This document shows positions 1-9,101 of a stretch of 34,615 bases of DNA, one piece after another (the first letter of the stretch is position 1; every line of letters starts with the position of its first letter). A program made the translations under genes and the position numbers. Source of the stretch: Aquidulcibacter sp. (GTDB lineage: Bacteria > Pseudomonadota > Alphaproteobacteria > Caulobacterales > Aquidulcibacteraceae); contig JAPZTJ010000043.1 of the NCBI GenBank assembly GCA_027532555.1, positions 1 to 34,615 on the forward strand. The letters are read 5' to 3'. A model generated the notes under the pieces. The model saw only the letters and a list, made by a program, of their open reading frames with translations. It did no database searches and was not told where the DNA came from.

Positions 1-78
1 TTTCGCAAGATCGGAATTGGTTTGCTTTAGGGTCTGTAGCGCAACCATGGCGCCGTTATTCGTGTTTACGCTGAGCAT
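1..78 (-). CDS. Flagellin, N-terminal fragment (cut by window edge)
   Basis: Reading the minus strand from an ATG at 78-76 gives 26 codons that run off the window start. The peptide begins MLSVNTNNGAMVALQTL and continues KQTNSDLAK, the typical start of a bacterial flagellin: the conserved D0 coiled-coil helix that is also the export signal and packs in the filament core. A good ribosome-binding site (GAGGG, 85-89) sits six bases before the ATG. Only the first tenth or so of a normal flagellin of about 270 residues is present, so which flagellin copy it is cannot be told. It fits with the hook and basal-body genes elsewhere in the window. The sequence match is clear although the fragment is short. 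Confidence 0.85.
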   Translation of the reverse strand, partial: MLSVNTNNGAMVALQTLKQTNSDLAK

Positions 79-362
79 TTCTAGCCCTCATCCATACTTG
101 GTTTTCACTTGCATTCAGCAAGCCGTATTCGTTTTGAATACCGGGTCAGGCTACCAGTCAGTTCTGAATGTTGAGTTGAGGAGTATGGTAAACAAATAAA
201 TAATCAAAAATAATTGCAGGTACAGCCAGGTATTGGTTTTCATTACCTATTTTCTGAATTTTTCCCTTTGCAATCAGATACTATGGAAGAGGTTCTCAAC
301 CTAGTTTTCGCTTTGCATCATCCTTAGTTACGTAATAGCCTCTGTAAAATTTTATCAAAAAA
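79..362. promoter_or_regulatory. Intergenic region upstream of flagellin (-) and membrane protein (+)
   Basis: AT-rich non-coding stretch between the divergent flagellin start (78) and the membrane-protein gene. On the minus strand a GG-N10-GC spacing at 124-111 resembles a sigma-54 promoter with poor -24 bases (CGGC) and a fair -12 (ATGCA); it would give a leader of about 22 bases. It is far weaker than the two sigma-54 sites near 22752-22986, so I do not call it firmly. A 60-codon plus-strand reading frame at 17-199 overlaps the flagellin start and resembles nothing known to me. No strong promoter for the plus-strand gene was recognised. Confidence 0.35.
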
Positions 363-377
363 GTGGACGAAAATAAC

Positions 378-788
378 ATGCGCGTCTTCGGTATCAAGCT
401 AATCCCGCTCATTCTTGCCTCCGTTCTGATCTATATCGTCGGCGCGCTCATCTATGGCGTGCTGTTTGCTGCTCAATGGATGGCCTTGTCGGGCTATACG
501 CCTGAAATGTTGGCGGGTGAGCAATGGCGGATGGCCTTAAGCCCGATCATGCCAGTCATGATCACTGTGGGCATGGGCCTTTTGATCAAGGACAGGGGTA
601 TTACCACGCTAATGGCCGGCCTGCGGTTGGGTGCGGTGGTGGGCATTTTGTTTCTGGTTGCGGCCCGGCTTTATAACTACGCCTATGGCAATGAGCCCTT
701 GGGGCTATTATTCATGGATTCGGCACATTTGATGGCTAATGCCATGATCGCGGGCGCGGTTTTAGGCGCGATGAAAGCCGCCGAATAA
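378..788 (+). CDS. Small integral membrane protein, DUF1761-like
   Basis: A protein of about 136 residues with four hydrophobic segments: near the N-terminus (IPLILASVLIYIVGALIYGVLF), then around residues 58-72, 77-98 and 117-130. The pattern of a first helix followed by a Trp-containing loop (AAQWMALSGYTPEML) resembles the DUF1761 family of small membrane proteins, whose function is unknown. I chose the ATG at 378 because GGACGA lies at 364-369, about eight bases upstream; a GTG at 363 would add five residues but has no ribosome-binding site. It is followed 88 bases later by surE and could share a transcript with it. The membrane location is clear; the family assignment is tentative. Confidence 0.6.
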   Translation: MRVFGIKLIPLILASVLIYIVGALIYGVLFAAQWMALSGYTPEMLAGEQWRMALSPIMPVMITVGMGLLIKDRGITTLMAGLRLGAVVGILFLVAARLYNYAYGNEPLGLLFMDSAHLMANAMIAGAVLGAMKAAE

Positions 789-841
789 CAGGCTCGCGAA
801 GCAGGCCGTGAAGTGATACCCCGTCCCAAGGCCAATCAGGC

Positions 842-862
842 TGAACCAATGATTCTGGTTCA
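842..862 (+). other. Inverted repeat immediately before surE ribosome-binding site
   Basis: A perfect 7-bp inverted repeat (TGAACCA, 7-base loop, TGGTTCA) ends one base before the surE ribosome-binding site (CAGGGGAC, 863-871). No T-run follows, so it is not an ordinary terminator. It may be a leader hairpin that modulates surE translation or a chance palindrome. Confidence 0.35.
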
Positions 863-876
863 ACAGGGGACAAGTC

Positions 877-1641
877 TTGCGCATTTTGATTTCAAACGAC
901 GATGGCATTCATGCGCCAGGCCTAGCTGTCTTAGAGCGCATCGCCCTAGCCATTAGCACCGATGTCTGGATCGTTGCGCCAGAAGTTGAGCGTTCGGGCG
1001 CATCACGCGCTTTGACGCTGACCGAGCCTGTTCGTGTCAGGACTGTGGGGGAGCGCCGCTTTGCCTGTTCGGGCACACCAACCGATTGTGTGCTGTTGGG
1101 CATTGATGAATTGGTGAAGGGTGGTCGGCCAGATCTGGTGCTGTCGGGCGTTAATCGCGGCCAAAACCTTGCCGAGGATACCAGCGTCTCTGGTACCGTT
1201 GCCGCAGCGGTGCAAGGCATGCAGATGGGCGTACCCTCAATCGCTTTATCCCAAGCCGTCAATTTCCGCGTTGGCCAACCTATTCCATGGCATACCGCTG
1301 AAGCTCATGGTGCCGAGGTCGTGCGCAAGCTTTTGGCGGCACCTTGGTCTGACGGCGTGGTGATGAACGTCAATTTCCCCGATTGCGAGCCCGAAGAAGT
1401 CACCGGTCTTGAAGCGACCTTTCAGGGTTTTCGGGATGAATGTATCCATCAGATCGACCGGCGCAGCGATCTTCGGGGCAATGATTATTACTGGATCGGC
1501 TATCGTGGCAAACTCTCTAAACCACCGGCAGGATCTGACCTTCTGGCCATTTATGAAAACCGGATCTCGGTCTCACCGCTCCATATCGATATGACTGAAC
1601 ATCGGGTTTTGAGCGCTCTGCGGGAGGCGCTGGGAGCATGA
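877..1641 (+). CDS. surE: 5'/3'-nucleotidase SurE
   Basis: SurE is a metal-dependent nucleoside 5'-monophosphate phosphatase of the cytoplasm, linked to stationary-phase survival. The 254-residue protein has the family's N-terminal ISNDDGIHAPG motif, whose paired aspartates bind the metal, followed by ERSGASRALT, PTDCVLLGI and the hallmark SGVNRGQNLAEDTSVSGTVAAA. The length matches the family. The start is a TTG at 877 with AGGGGA eight bases upstream; no ATG is available before the conserved motif. The stop codon overlaps the pcm start in an ATGA junction, indicating translational coupling. The surE-pcm pair followed by a LysM/LytM gene is a widely conserved arrangement. Confidence 0.96.
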   Translation: MRILISNDDGIHAPGLAVLERIALAISTDVWIVAPEVERSGASRALTLTEPVRVRTVGERRFACSGTPTDCVLLGIDELVKGGRPDLVLSGVNRGQNLAEDTSVSGTVAAAVQGMQMGVPSIALSQAVNFRVGQPIPWHTAEAHGAEVVRKLLAAPWSDGVVMNVNFPDCEPEEVTGLEATFQGFRDECIHQIDRRSDLRGNDYYWIGYRGKLSKPPAGSDLLAIYENRISVSPLHIDMTEHRVLSALREALGA

Positions 1642-2279
1642 GTATCGAAGATGGCCGCGCCCGTATCGTTCTTGCTTTGCGCAAAGCCGGGGTGACCGAT
1701 TCCCTCGTCTTGAACGCGATTGAGACCATCCCGCGCGAAGTTTTCATGTCGGCTGGCTTTGAGGGGCGGGCGTGGGAAGATGCTGCCTTGCCGATCGAAT
1801 GTGGCCAGACCATCAGCCAACCCTATGTCGTCGGCATTATGACCGCGGCATTGGAGCTCACCGGGCGCGAGAAAGTTCTCGAAATCGGAACTGGCTCTGG
1901 CTATCAGACCGCCATCCTTTCCAAACTGGCACGCCGCGTTTTTACGCTTGAGCGCTACCGTACCTTGCTACGTTTGGCTCAAAGCCGCCATGAGGGGCTG
2001 AAGCTTACTAATATCGTCTCGAAATGTAGCGATGGTGGGTTGGGCTGGCCCGATCAAGGCCCGTTTGACCGCATTATTTTCACCTGTGCGGCCCCGGTTC
2101 GGCCAGACGCTTTACTGGCGCAGTTGGCCCCGGGCGGTGTTTTGGTGGCACCGGTTGGGGCAGGGGCGGTGCAAGAGCTTTTGCGCTATCGCCTGCGTGA
2201 GGATGGGGTGTTTGAAGAAGAAGCCCTCATGGATGTGCGCTTCGTGCCTTTATTGCCCGGCGTGGCGCGCGAGGCCTAA
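1638..2279 (+). CDS. pcm: Protein-L-isoaspartate O-methyltransferase
   Basis: Pcm methylates L-isoaspartyl residues that form in ageing proteins, using S-adenosylmethionine, and so starts their repair. The 213-residue protein has the expected QPYVVGIMTAALEL substrate-side segment and the SAM-binding motif VLEIGTGSGYQTA at about residues 74-86, followed by a second acidic strand (VFTLERY) and the post-motif FDRIIFTCAAP. The start ATG overlaps the surE stop by four bases. A cytosolic enzyme functionally paired with SurE in stress survival. Length and motifs are typical of the family, and nothing is unusual. Confidence 0.95.
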   Translation: MSIEDGRARIVLALRKAGVTDSLVLNAIETIPREVFMSAGFEGRAWEDAALPIECGQTISQPYVVGIMTAALELTGREKVLEIGTGSGYQTAILSKLARRVFTLERYRTLLRLAQSRHEGLKLTNIVSKCSDGGLGWPDQGPFDRIIFTCAAPVRPDALLAQLAPGGVLVAPVGAGAVQELLRYRLREDGVFEEEALMDVRFVPLLPGVAREA

Positions 2280-2333
2280 GCGTTCATTGAGGCAGAAACG
2301 CCTGCTTAACCATGTTGTGCGACAGCTTAGGCC

Positions 2334-3338
2334 ATGCGTCGCGTCGTCAGCCTCTTTTTGATTGCTACCCTTGTCCTCAGTGGCCTTTCGCCGTTGGCGG
2401 CCCAGCCGGCACCCGGAACGATCGACTTTGATCCGCGAAACCCGCCGACCGAAACCCGTGTTATGCGCGGCGAAACCCTTTATGCGATTGCTGAGCGCAC
2501 CCGCTCGCCCGTGATTGGGCTGATCCAGGTCAATGCATTGCGCGCGCCCTTTGCGTTGACCCCGGGCCAAACGCTCAAACTGCCGCCTTTGAAGGTTCAT
2601 GTCGTGCGCCGCAACGAAACCTTCTCCGCCATTGCGCGGCGCTATAATGTGGACGAGCGCTCACTAGCATTGTTCAACCGCCTTCCACGTCCAGTGAAGG
2701 TTTTGCCGGGTCAAAAAATTATTCTCCCAGCGCTCGTACGCGATCAATTGACAGGGCTGGAGCCGCAAGACCTTGTTGCCTTACTGGCAACTGAATTGGC
2801 CGCAGGCCGCAGCGTCAGTGGCGGTGTGCCAGGGCAATTGCGCCCTAATTCCAATGCGGGTTCAGTCGCCACCGTTCCACCGCCACCGCCCAAGCGTCCG
2901 GCAGCACAGGCACCAAAGGCCACGTCGGGACCCCAAGCAGCCTTGCCGAGTTTTGCTTGGCCCGTTCGCGGGCGCTTGGTGGAGACCTTTGGCACAAAAG
3001 CGGACTTGCGCGTGGTGGACGGGATTGAGATCGAGGCCCCAGCGGGCACACCGTTTAAAGCCGCGGCCTCGGGCCAAGTCGCCTATGTTGGCAATCAATT
3101 GGCGGGCTATGGTTGGCTTGTCCTGATCCGCCACTCCAGCGATTATATGACCGCTTATGCTTTTGCCAATTCCGTCAATGTCCGCGAAGGTCAGGCCGTT
3201 ACACGCGGACAAGTTATCGGCGAAGTAGGCCAAACCGGCCGCGCCCGCTCCCCCCGCCTGCACTTCCAAGTGCGCCACGCCACAAAGCCAGTTGATCCGG
3301 TGCCGTTTCTAGCCGCAGGCAGCGCCAATCCGACTTAA
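2334..3338 (+). CDS. LysM/LytM (M23) cell-wall protein, NlpD/EnvC type, catalytically degenerate
   Basis: A 334-residue envelope protein: signal peptide at about 1-23 (ending LAAQPA), two LysM peptidoglycan-binding domains at about 42-84 and 88-132, a Pro-rich linker, and a LytM/M23 domain at about 208-326. The zinc and catalytic residues of M23 endopeptidases are missing. The first HxGxD motif reads VVDGIEI (His to Val228, Asp to Glu232), the central His is Phe277, and the HxH motif reads RLH (Arg308). Such degenerate LytM proteins (EnvC, NlpD) activate periplasmic amidases rather than cut peptidoglycan themselves, so a cell-separation role is inferred. The position after surE-pcm matches nlpD. 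The gene converges with the DUF815 gene, with a 6-bp gap and no obvious terminator. Confidence 0.88.
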   Translation: MRRVVSLFLIATLVLSGLSPLAAQPAPGTIDFDPRNPPTETRVMRGETLYAIAERTRSPVIGLIQVNALRAPFALTPGQTLKLPPLKVHVVRRNETFSAIARRYNVDERSLALFNRLPRPVKVLPGQKIILPALVRDQLTGLEPQDLVALLATELAAGRSVSGGVPGQLRPNSNAGSVATVPPPPPKRPAAQAPKATSGPQAALPSFAWPVRGRLVETFGTKADLRVVDGIEIEAPAGTPFKAAASGQVAYVGNQLAGYGWLVLIRHSSDYMTAYAFANSVNVREGQAVTRGQVIGEVGQTGRARSPRLHFQVRHATKPVDPVPFLAAGSANPT

Positions 3339-3344
3339 GGGTCG

Positions 3345-4189
3345 CTAAGCCTGCAGATCAATCGACAGCCCTAATTGTCCAGCCCGATCAATCACAAATT
3401 GCCACGCACTGCGGCCAGAGCGGGCACCGCGTTGGGCGGCCCATTGTAGGGCAGAGCGGTCGAGCTCTGGATCTTCGGGGGCGAGGTTTAAAGCTTTGGC
3501 GTAGCCGTGCACAATCGCCAGCCAAGTCGCCTGGTCCAAGCTTTGGAAGCCGAGCCATAGGCCAAAGCGCTCTGGCAAGGCCACTTGTTCTTCCACCGTC
3601 TCTTCAGGGCGGAACTCAGCTTGATTGCCGTCTGGGCGGTTGATCAGATGACGACGATTAGAGGTGACATAGACTAATAGATTGGCCATCGCGCCCGAAA
3701 CACCGCCATCTAGCACGCTTTTGAGGGCCTTGTAGGTTTCATCGGCCCCTTCAAACGAAAGGTCGTCGATGAAGACGAGGGCTCGCCAACCCGCCTCGCT
3801 CAAACGGTCGGCCAGATCGGGCAGGCTTTGCAGATCCGTGCGGCCGATTTCGACCAGTTTCAGGCCGGGATATTGCTTGGATACCTGATGGTGTACGGCC
3901 TTCACCAAAGCACTCTTGCCGGTGCCACGTGCACCCCACAACATGGCATGATTGGCGGGATGACCTGCGGCAAAACGCTCCGTATTCAACAGCAGCCGCC
4001 CTTTTTGTGTCTCCACCCCTTGGATCAAATTCAACGGCACACGGCGGGGTTGGGCAACCGGGCTTAACCGCATCTGATCGCCACGCCAGACAAAGACCTC
4101 ATGGCCGTCAGGGCTCGGCAAGGGCGCAGGCGCTGGGGCTAAGCGCTCCAAAGCTTCCGCAATGCGCTCCAAGAGTTCGCGTTCCACAT

Positions 4190-4193
<4 letters not shown>
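3345..4193 (-). CDS. DUF815-family AAA+ ATPase
   Basis: A 282-residue P-loop ATPase of the DUF815 family, common in alphaproteobacteria and of unknown function. Visible features are a Walker A motif GARGTGKSALVKA (about residues 88-100), a Walker B VFIDDLSFE, and a sensor-like LVYVTSNRRHL, in the order of an AAA+ module. The N-terminal helix (MNVERELLERIAEALERLAP) marks the true start: a longer reading frame to 4319 adds 42 residues lying entirely inside mtgA. The ATG at 4193 overlaps the mtgA stop as ATGA, so the two are translationally coupled. No cellular role is claimed. Confidence 0.88.
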
Positions 4194-4941
<748 letters not shown>

Positions 4942-4960
<19 letters not shown>

Positions 4961-6081
4961 TCGGCGCGCACGCTCGCGTCGGTCTCATAGGCCATACTGG
5001 TCTCAGCCAAAGCTGAAAAGTCCTCAGGCGGCATCAATTGTCTTAATGCCCATACACCGGCCCCGCGCACCAAGGCCTGCTCATGCTGGCTTAGATGTTG
5101 GGCGGCGCGCAAAGCATCGCCACCTTTGCTATTACCTAGGGCGATGGCGACATTCCTCAGGAAGCGGGCCACGCCAATGCGCTTGACAGGGTTCTTGGCA
5201 AAAAGTTTGCGGAAACTCGCATCGTCCAACTGGGCTAGCTCGGCGAGGCTGAGGTGCTTTAGCTCGCCGCGCACCTGCAATTTCGTCTCACGCGCGGTTT
5301 GGGCGAACTTGTTCCACGGGCATACGGCCAAACAATCATCGCAGCCATAGATCCGATTGCCCATGGCAGCGCGGAATTCCATCGGGATCGGGCCAGCATG
5401 CTCAATCGTGAGGTAAGAAATACAGCGCCGGGCGTCGAGCTGATAAGGCGCAGGGAAAGCTTTGGTCGGGCAAATGTCCAAACATGCCGTGCAAGACCCG
5501 CAATGGTCCTTAGTCGGCTCATCAGGTGTAATTTCTTGCGCGATCAAGATGCAGCCCAGAAACAACCATGAGCCAAATTCGGTCGATACCAAATTGGTAT
5601 GCTTACCCTGCCAGCCAAGGCCCGCGCGCGCCGCCAAAGGCTTTTCCATTAAGGGGGCGGTATCGACAAAGACTTTGACTTCCATGCCAGTCTGGCGATG
5701 CAAAAGCCCAGCAAAGGCCTTCAGCTGCTTCTTGATTACATCATGATAATCATCGCCGCCTGCATAGACCGAGATATTGGCTTGATCTGTGTGTGCCAAT
5801 TTCTCCAACGGGTCAGACTCTGGGCCATAATTGACGCCCAGCATGATGGCAGTCTTGGCATCCTCCCACATGGCATTCGGATGGGCGCGCCGCTCCAGCG
5901 TCTCTTCCATCCAGTCCATCGACCCGTGAAAGCCTGCCGCGACAAAGGCGCGGAGTCGGCTATCAGCTTCCCACGCAGCGCGCGCATCGGCGAGGCCACA
6001 GACGTCAAAGCCATGCTCGATTGCGAGCTGCTTGATTGTAGCAGTGTCAAGAGGATGGGGTTTGGACGCGGTCTTGGCCAA
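4942..6081 (-). CDS. queG: Epoxyqueuosine reductase
   Basis: QueG reduces epoxyqueuosine to queuosine in tRNA, the last step of queuosine synthesis, using cobalamin and two [4Fe-4S] clusters. The 379-residue protein has the expected length, the DVCGLADARA N-terminal region, an SVYAGGDDYH segment and two ferredoxin-like cysteine motifs (CGSCTACLDICP and CDDCLAVCPW). A HEAT-like helical C-terminus follows. The gene starts nine bases after the glutathione S-transferase stop and overlaps mtgA by 19 bases at its end. Confidence 0.95.
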
Positions 6082-6090
6082 AGCGCCCTC

Positions 6091-6765
6091 CTAAAAGTCC
6101 AAATCACCATAGTGCGGTGGGGGAGACAGGCCTGCCAGTAAATCGCCCAGAAGGGGCCTGAAAGCCGGGCGCTGTTTCAAGCGGGCATACCAATCCTTGC
6201 CAGCAGGCGCGCTGCTCCAACTGACCGCATCCAAATAATCCAACACCGAGAAATGGGCGGCTGCGACCATGTCAGCAATCGATAGCTTCTTGCCACCAAT
6301 CCAACCTTCCGCTTCAGCCGCCCGACCAATCTGTTCAAGGGTTTGGCTGGCAGCCAAAGTGGCTTGGCGCAAAACAGCCGTATCGGGTGCGCCGCCACGG
6401 GCGAGTGCCTTGCGTGCTTTCTCATGCACAACATTTTCGACAATGGGCCCCAAGGTCCGGATCGCTCGGATTGTCAGCGCCCGCACCGCTGCGCGCTCCA
6501 ACGGTCCACCGGGCAACAGAGGCGGGGTTGGCAAAAGGTCCTCCAAATACTCAAAAATCGCCAGTGCTTCTGAGATGGTAGCCCCATGGCCCCAGGAATC
6601 ATCAACAAGCACGGGCGTGACCCCGTCGGGGGCAATTGCAAGCAATCCGGGGTCTGCATCAAATGGCAGAACTTCGCGCACATGAAAGACGGCGCGCTTT
6701 TCACCCAGCGCCAAGCGCACGGCCCGCGATAGGGGGTCTAGGGTTCTGGCATGAACAAGCAGCAT
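6091..6765 (-). CDS. Glutathione S-transferase family protein
   Basis: A 224-residue protein with the two-domain GST layout: an N-terminal thioredoxin-like half (HARTLDPLSRAVRLALGEKRAVFHVREVLPF, then GVTPVLVDDSWGHGATISEALAIFEYLEDL, containing the cis-Pro and the ES-like glutathione-contact segment) and an all-helical C-terminal half with the GWIGGKKLSIADMVAAAHFSVLDYL motif near residue 160. The substrate cannot be told from sequence. It is the first gene of a likely GST-queG-mtgA-DUF815 operon. The 72-base gap to the priA stop leaves room for a promoter, but none was recognised. Confidence 0.87.
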   Translation of the reverse strand: MLLVHARTLDPLSRAVRLALGEKRAVFHVREVLPFDADPGLLAIAPDGVTPVLVDDSWGHGATISEALAIFEYLEDLLPTPPLLPGGPLERAAVRALTIRAIRTLGPIVENVVHEKARKALARGGAPDTAVLRQATLAASQTLEQIGRAAEAEGWIGGKKLSIADMVAAAHFSVLDYLDAVSWSSAPAGKDWYARLKQRPAFRPLLGDLLAGLSPPPHYGDLDF

Positions 6766-6837
6766 AGGATTTCTTTGTGCGTGACGCTGGCCAAGGTCAA
6801 TGATGGCACACAGGTTTCAGAACAAACGGGCAGTGCT

Positions 6838-8994
6838 CTACAAGAAGGAATAGGGATCCATATCGATACTCACCCGCACACTTCCGGGCACGCGAAACCC
6901 GCTTCGCCAAGCGGCCATAAAGGCCGACAGGTCGACCTCCTTGCTCGACTGGATCAAGAACCGCCGCCGTCGCCAACCGCGGATCATGGCCAATGGCGGT
7001 GGCGCTGGACCCCAAACCTCCACACCATCTGCTGGAAACAATGCGTCACTGGCTGCTTGGGCCGCGGCATCCACGGCCTCATCGGTTTGGGCCATGATGT
7101 GCATCGCCGCCATACGTCCAAAGGGGGGCGCACCGACGGCGGCGCGGCCTAGGCTTTCGGCTTCGATAAAGGCATCGCGGTCGCCCATGACGAGGGCTTG
7201 CAATGCTTCATTGTCGGGATAATGGGTCTGGATTAGGGCGCGCCCGGGTCGATCGGCGCGGCCAGCTCGTCCCGCAACTTGGCTCAACATCTGATAGGTC
7301 CGCTCGCCAGCTCTTGGGTCGCCACCCTTCAGACCCAGATCGGCATCGACGACGCCGACGAGGGTCAGATTTGGGAAGTTATGGCCTTTCGCGACGATTT
7401 GCGTGCCGATCAGAATGTCGATCTCGCCCTTCTCCATTCGCGCCACCAGCTCCCGAACCGCTTGGGGATTATGGGCGGTGTCAGAGGAGAAAATCTCAAT
7501 GCGTGCATCGGGAAAGCGTTCGGTGGTTTCAGCGGCAATGCGCTCGACACCTGGTCCAACCGAAACCAGCCCATCTTCGGCCCCACAATTCGGGCAGGCA
7601 TCGGGCTTGCGCATGGAAAAGCCTGTGAGGTGACAGACCAAGCGGTTGGAATATTTATGCTCAACCAGCCAGGATTCAGTATCGGGCGCCTTCATGCGAT
7701 GGCCGCATTTGCGGCACAAAACCACAGGCGCATATCCGCGACGGTTCAAGAACAATAAGACTTGCTCGCGCTGTTCTAAAGTCTCCGCCATCGCCTGCAC
7801 CAGAACAGGGCTCAGCCACTGATCGCGCTCAGGCGGAGACTCCTTCAAATCGATCAGACTGACATCTGGCAAAAGTGCCACGCCATAGCGGCTAGGCAGA
7901 AGGAGGCGCTGATAGCGACCTGCATCGGCGTTGAGGCGGGTTTCCATTGAAGGCGTGGCAGAACCCAAAACAATTGTTGCCTGCTCAAACTTGGCGCGCG
8001 CCACCGCCATATCGCGGGCATGATAGCGCAGGCCATCGTCTTGCTTAAAGCTGCCATCATGTTCTTCATCGACGAGGATCATCGAGAGCTTTGCGAATGG
8101 CAGGAACAGGGCAGAGCGCGCGCCTATGACGATGCGGGCGCGGCCAGCGGCCACTTCTCGCCACGTCCGTCGCTTTTGCGCCGCGCCAATATCGGAATGC
8201 CATTGTGCAGGGGCTGCACCAAAGCGCTGTTCAAAGCGGGCCACAATGGCTTGGGTCAAAGCGATCTCTGGCAGCAGGATCAGCACTTGCTCATCAGGTC
8301 GGGCAATCAAGGCCTGCGCGACCGCTTCAAGATAAACCTCTGTCTTGCCAGACCCTGTCACCCCATCGAGTAGAAACGGGCTGAACCCGCCTGCGGAAGC
8401 TGCCTTGGCAATCATATAGGCGGCATCGGCCTGCATTTCGGATAGGGGGCGTGCGGGCAGGGTCGGGTCTGGCGTACCAAAGGGGAGGTCGACCGGCCGC
8501 TCAATCTCTTCCAGCGCCCCAAGCTTTAAAAGCGCGGTGACAATGCCAGAGCCAACGCCTGCAGCCTTGGCAAGGGCTGCCCGAGGGATGGGTTTTAGCG
8601 CGCACTCAAGGATGCGCGTGCGAGCCTCATTTAACTTGTCAGGCCGCAGTCCAGTTGCCACCGCCAAACGCTCAAACGGGCCGGGCCCCAAGGCTTCAGG
8701 TTGCCGCAACACCATGGCCAAGACCTGGCCTGGAGGGGTGACCAGATAGCGGGCAGCAAAATCGATAAATTGGCGCAAGGCGTGGCTAAATGGCGGACTA
8801 GCAAACCGCGACTTAACAGGCTTTAGATTGCTGCCGTCGCTGTCGGGCTTTACCGCCCAGACAACGCCGATACGCAGGTTTTGCCCTAAGGGCACTTCCA
8901 CGACATCGCCAAGCCCAAGCGTCAGCTCTGGCGGGACGACATAGTCAAATGCCTCCGGCAAGGGCAGGGGAAGAAGGACGGAAACGACAGCCAT
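6838..8994 (-). CDS. priA: Primosomal protein N' (replication restart helicase PriA)
   Basis: PriA is a 3'-to-5' helicase that recognises stalled forks and reloads the replicative helicase. The 718-residue protein has the N-terminal 3'-DNA-binding region (VLLPLPLPEAFDYVVP), Walker A GVTGSGKTEVYLEA, the DEEH box in VDEEHDGSFKQDDG, helicase motif III GSATPSMETRL, and motifs V/VI (IGTQIVAKGHNFPNLTLVGVVDAD; SQVAGRAGRADRPG). The zinc region at about residues 426-470 is unusual: of the normal four Cys pairs, the second reads APDT and the third keeps only its first Cys (CHLTG). This may be a lineage trait. No partner gene is adjacent. Confidence 0.95.
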   Translation of the reverse strand: MAVVSVLLPLPLPEAFDYVVPPELTLGLGDVVEVPLGQNLRIGVVWAVKPDSDGSNLKPVKSRFASPPFSHALRQFIDFAARYLVTPPGQVLAMVLRQPEALGPGPFERLAVATGLRPDKLNEARTRILECALKPIPRAALAKAAGVGSGIVTALLKLGALEEIERPVDLPFGTPDPTLPARPLSEMQADAAYMIAKAASAGGFSPFLLDGVTGSGKTEVYLEAVAQALIARPDEQVLILLPEIALTQAIVARFEQRFGAAPAQWHSDIGAAQKRRTWREVAAGRARIVIGARSALFLPFAKLSMILVDEEHDGSFKQDDGLRYHARDMAVARAKFEQATIVLGSATPSMETRLNADAGRYQRLLLPSRYGVALLPDVSLIDLKESPPERDQWLSPVLVQAMAETLEQREQVLLFLNRRGYAPVVLCRKCGHRMKAPDTESWLVEHKYSNRLVCHLTGFSMRKPDACPNCGAEDGLVSVGPGVERIAAETTERFPDARIEIFSSDTAHNPQAVRELVARMEKGEIDILIGTQIVAKGHNFPNLTLVGVVDADLGLKGGDPRAGERTYQMLSQVAGRAGRADRPGRALIQTHYPDNEALQALVMGDRDAFIEAESLGRAAVGAPPFGRMAAMHIMAQTDEAVDAAAQAASDALFPADGVEVWGPAPPPLAMIRGWRRRRFLIQSSKEVDLSAFMAAWRSGFRVPGSVRVSIDMDPYSFL

Positions 8995-9101
8995 GCTCTC
9001 CTACTACGCGAGACGGCGCGACTTGGGCAGGGGGGCGGTTCAGCCCATCGGGCATTTAGATAAGGGATTGCTGCGTTAGAGTAGGGCGTGGCTGTTTGGA
9101 C

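Noticed and set aside
108-127. Sigma-54 promoter for the flagellin gene
   Set aside because: GG-N10-GC spacing is present, but the -24 element matches poorly; mentioned only as a weak possibility.
17-199. 60-codon plus-strand reading frame at the window start
   Set aside because: It lies opposite the flagellin N-terminus and the region upstream of it, and resembles no known protein.
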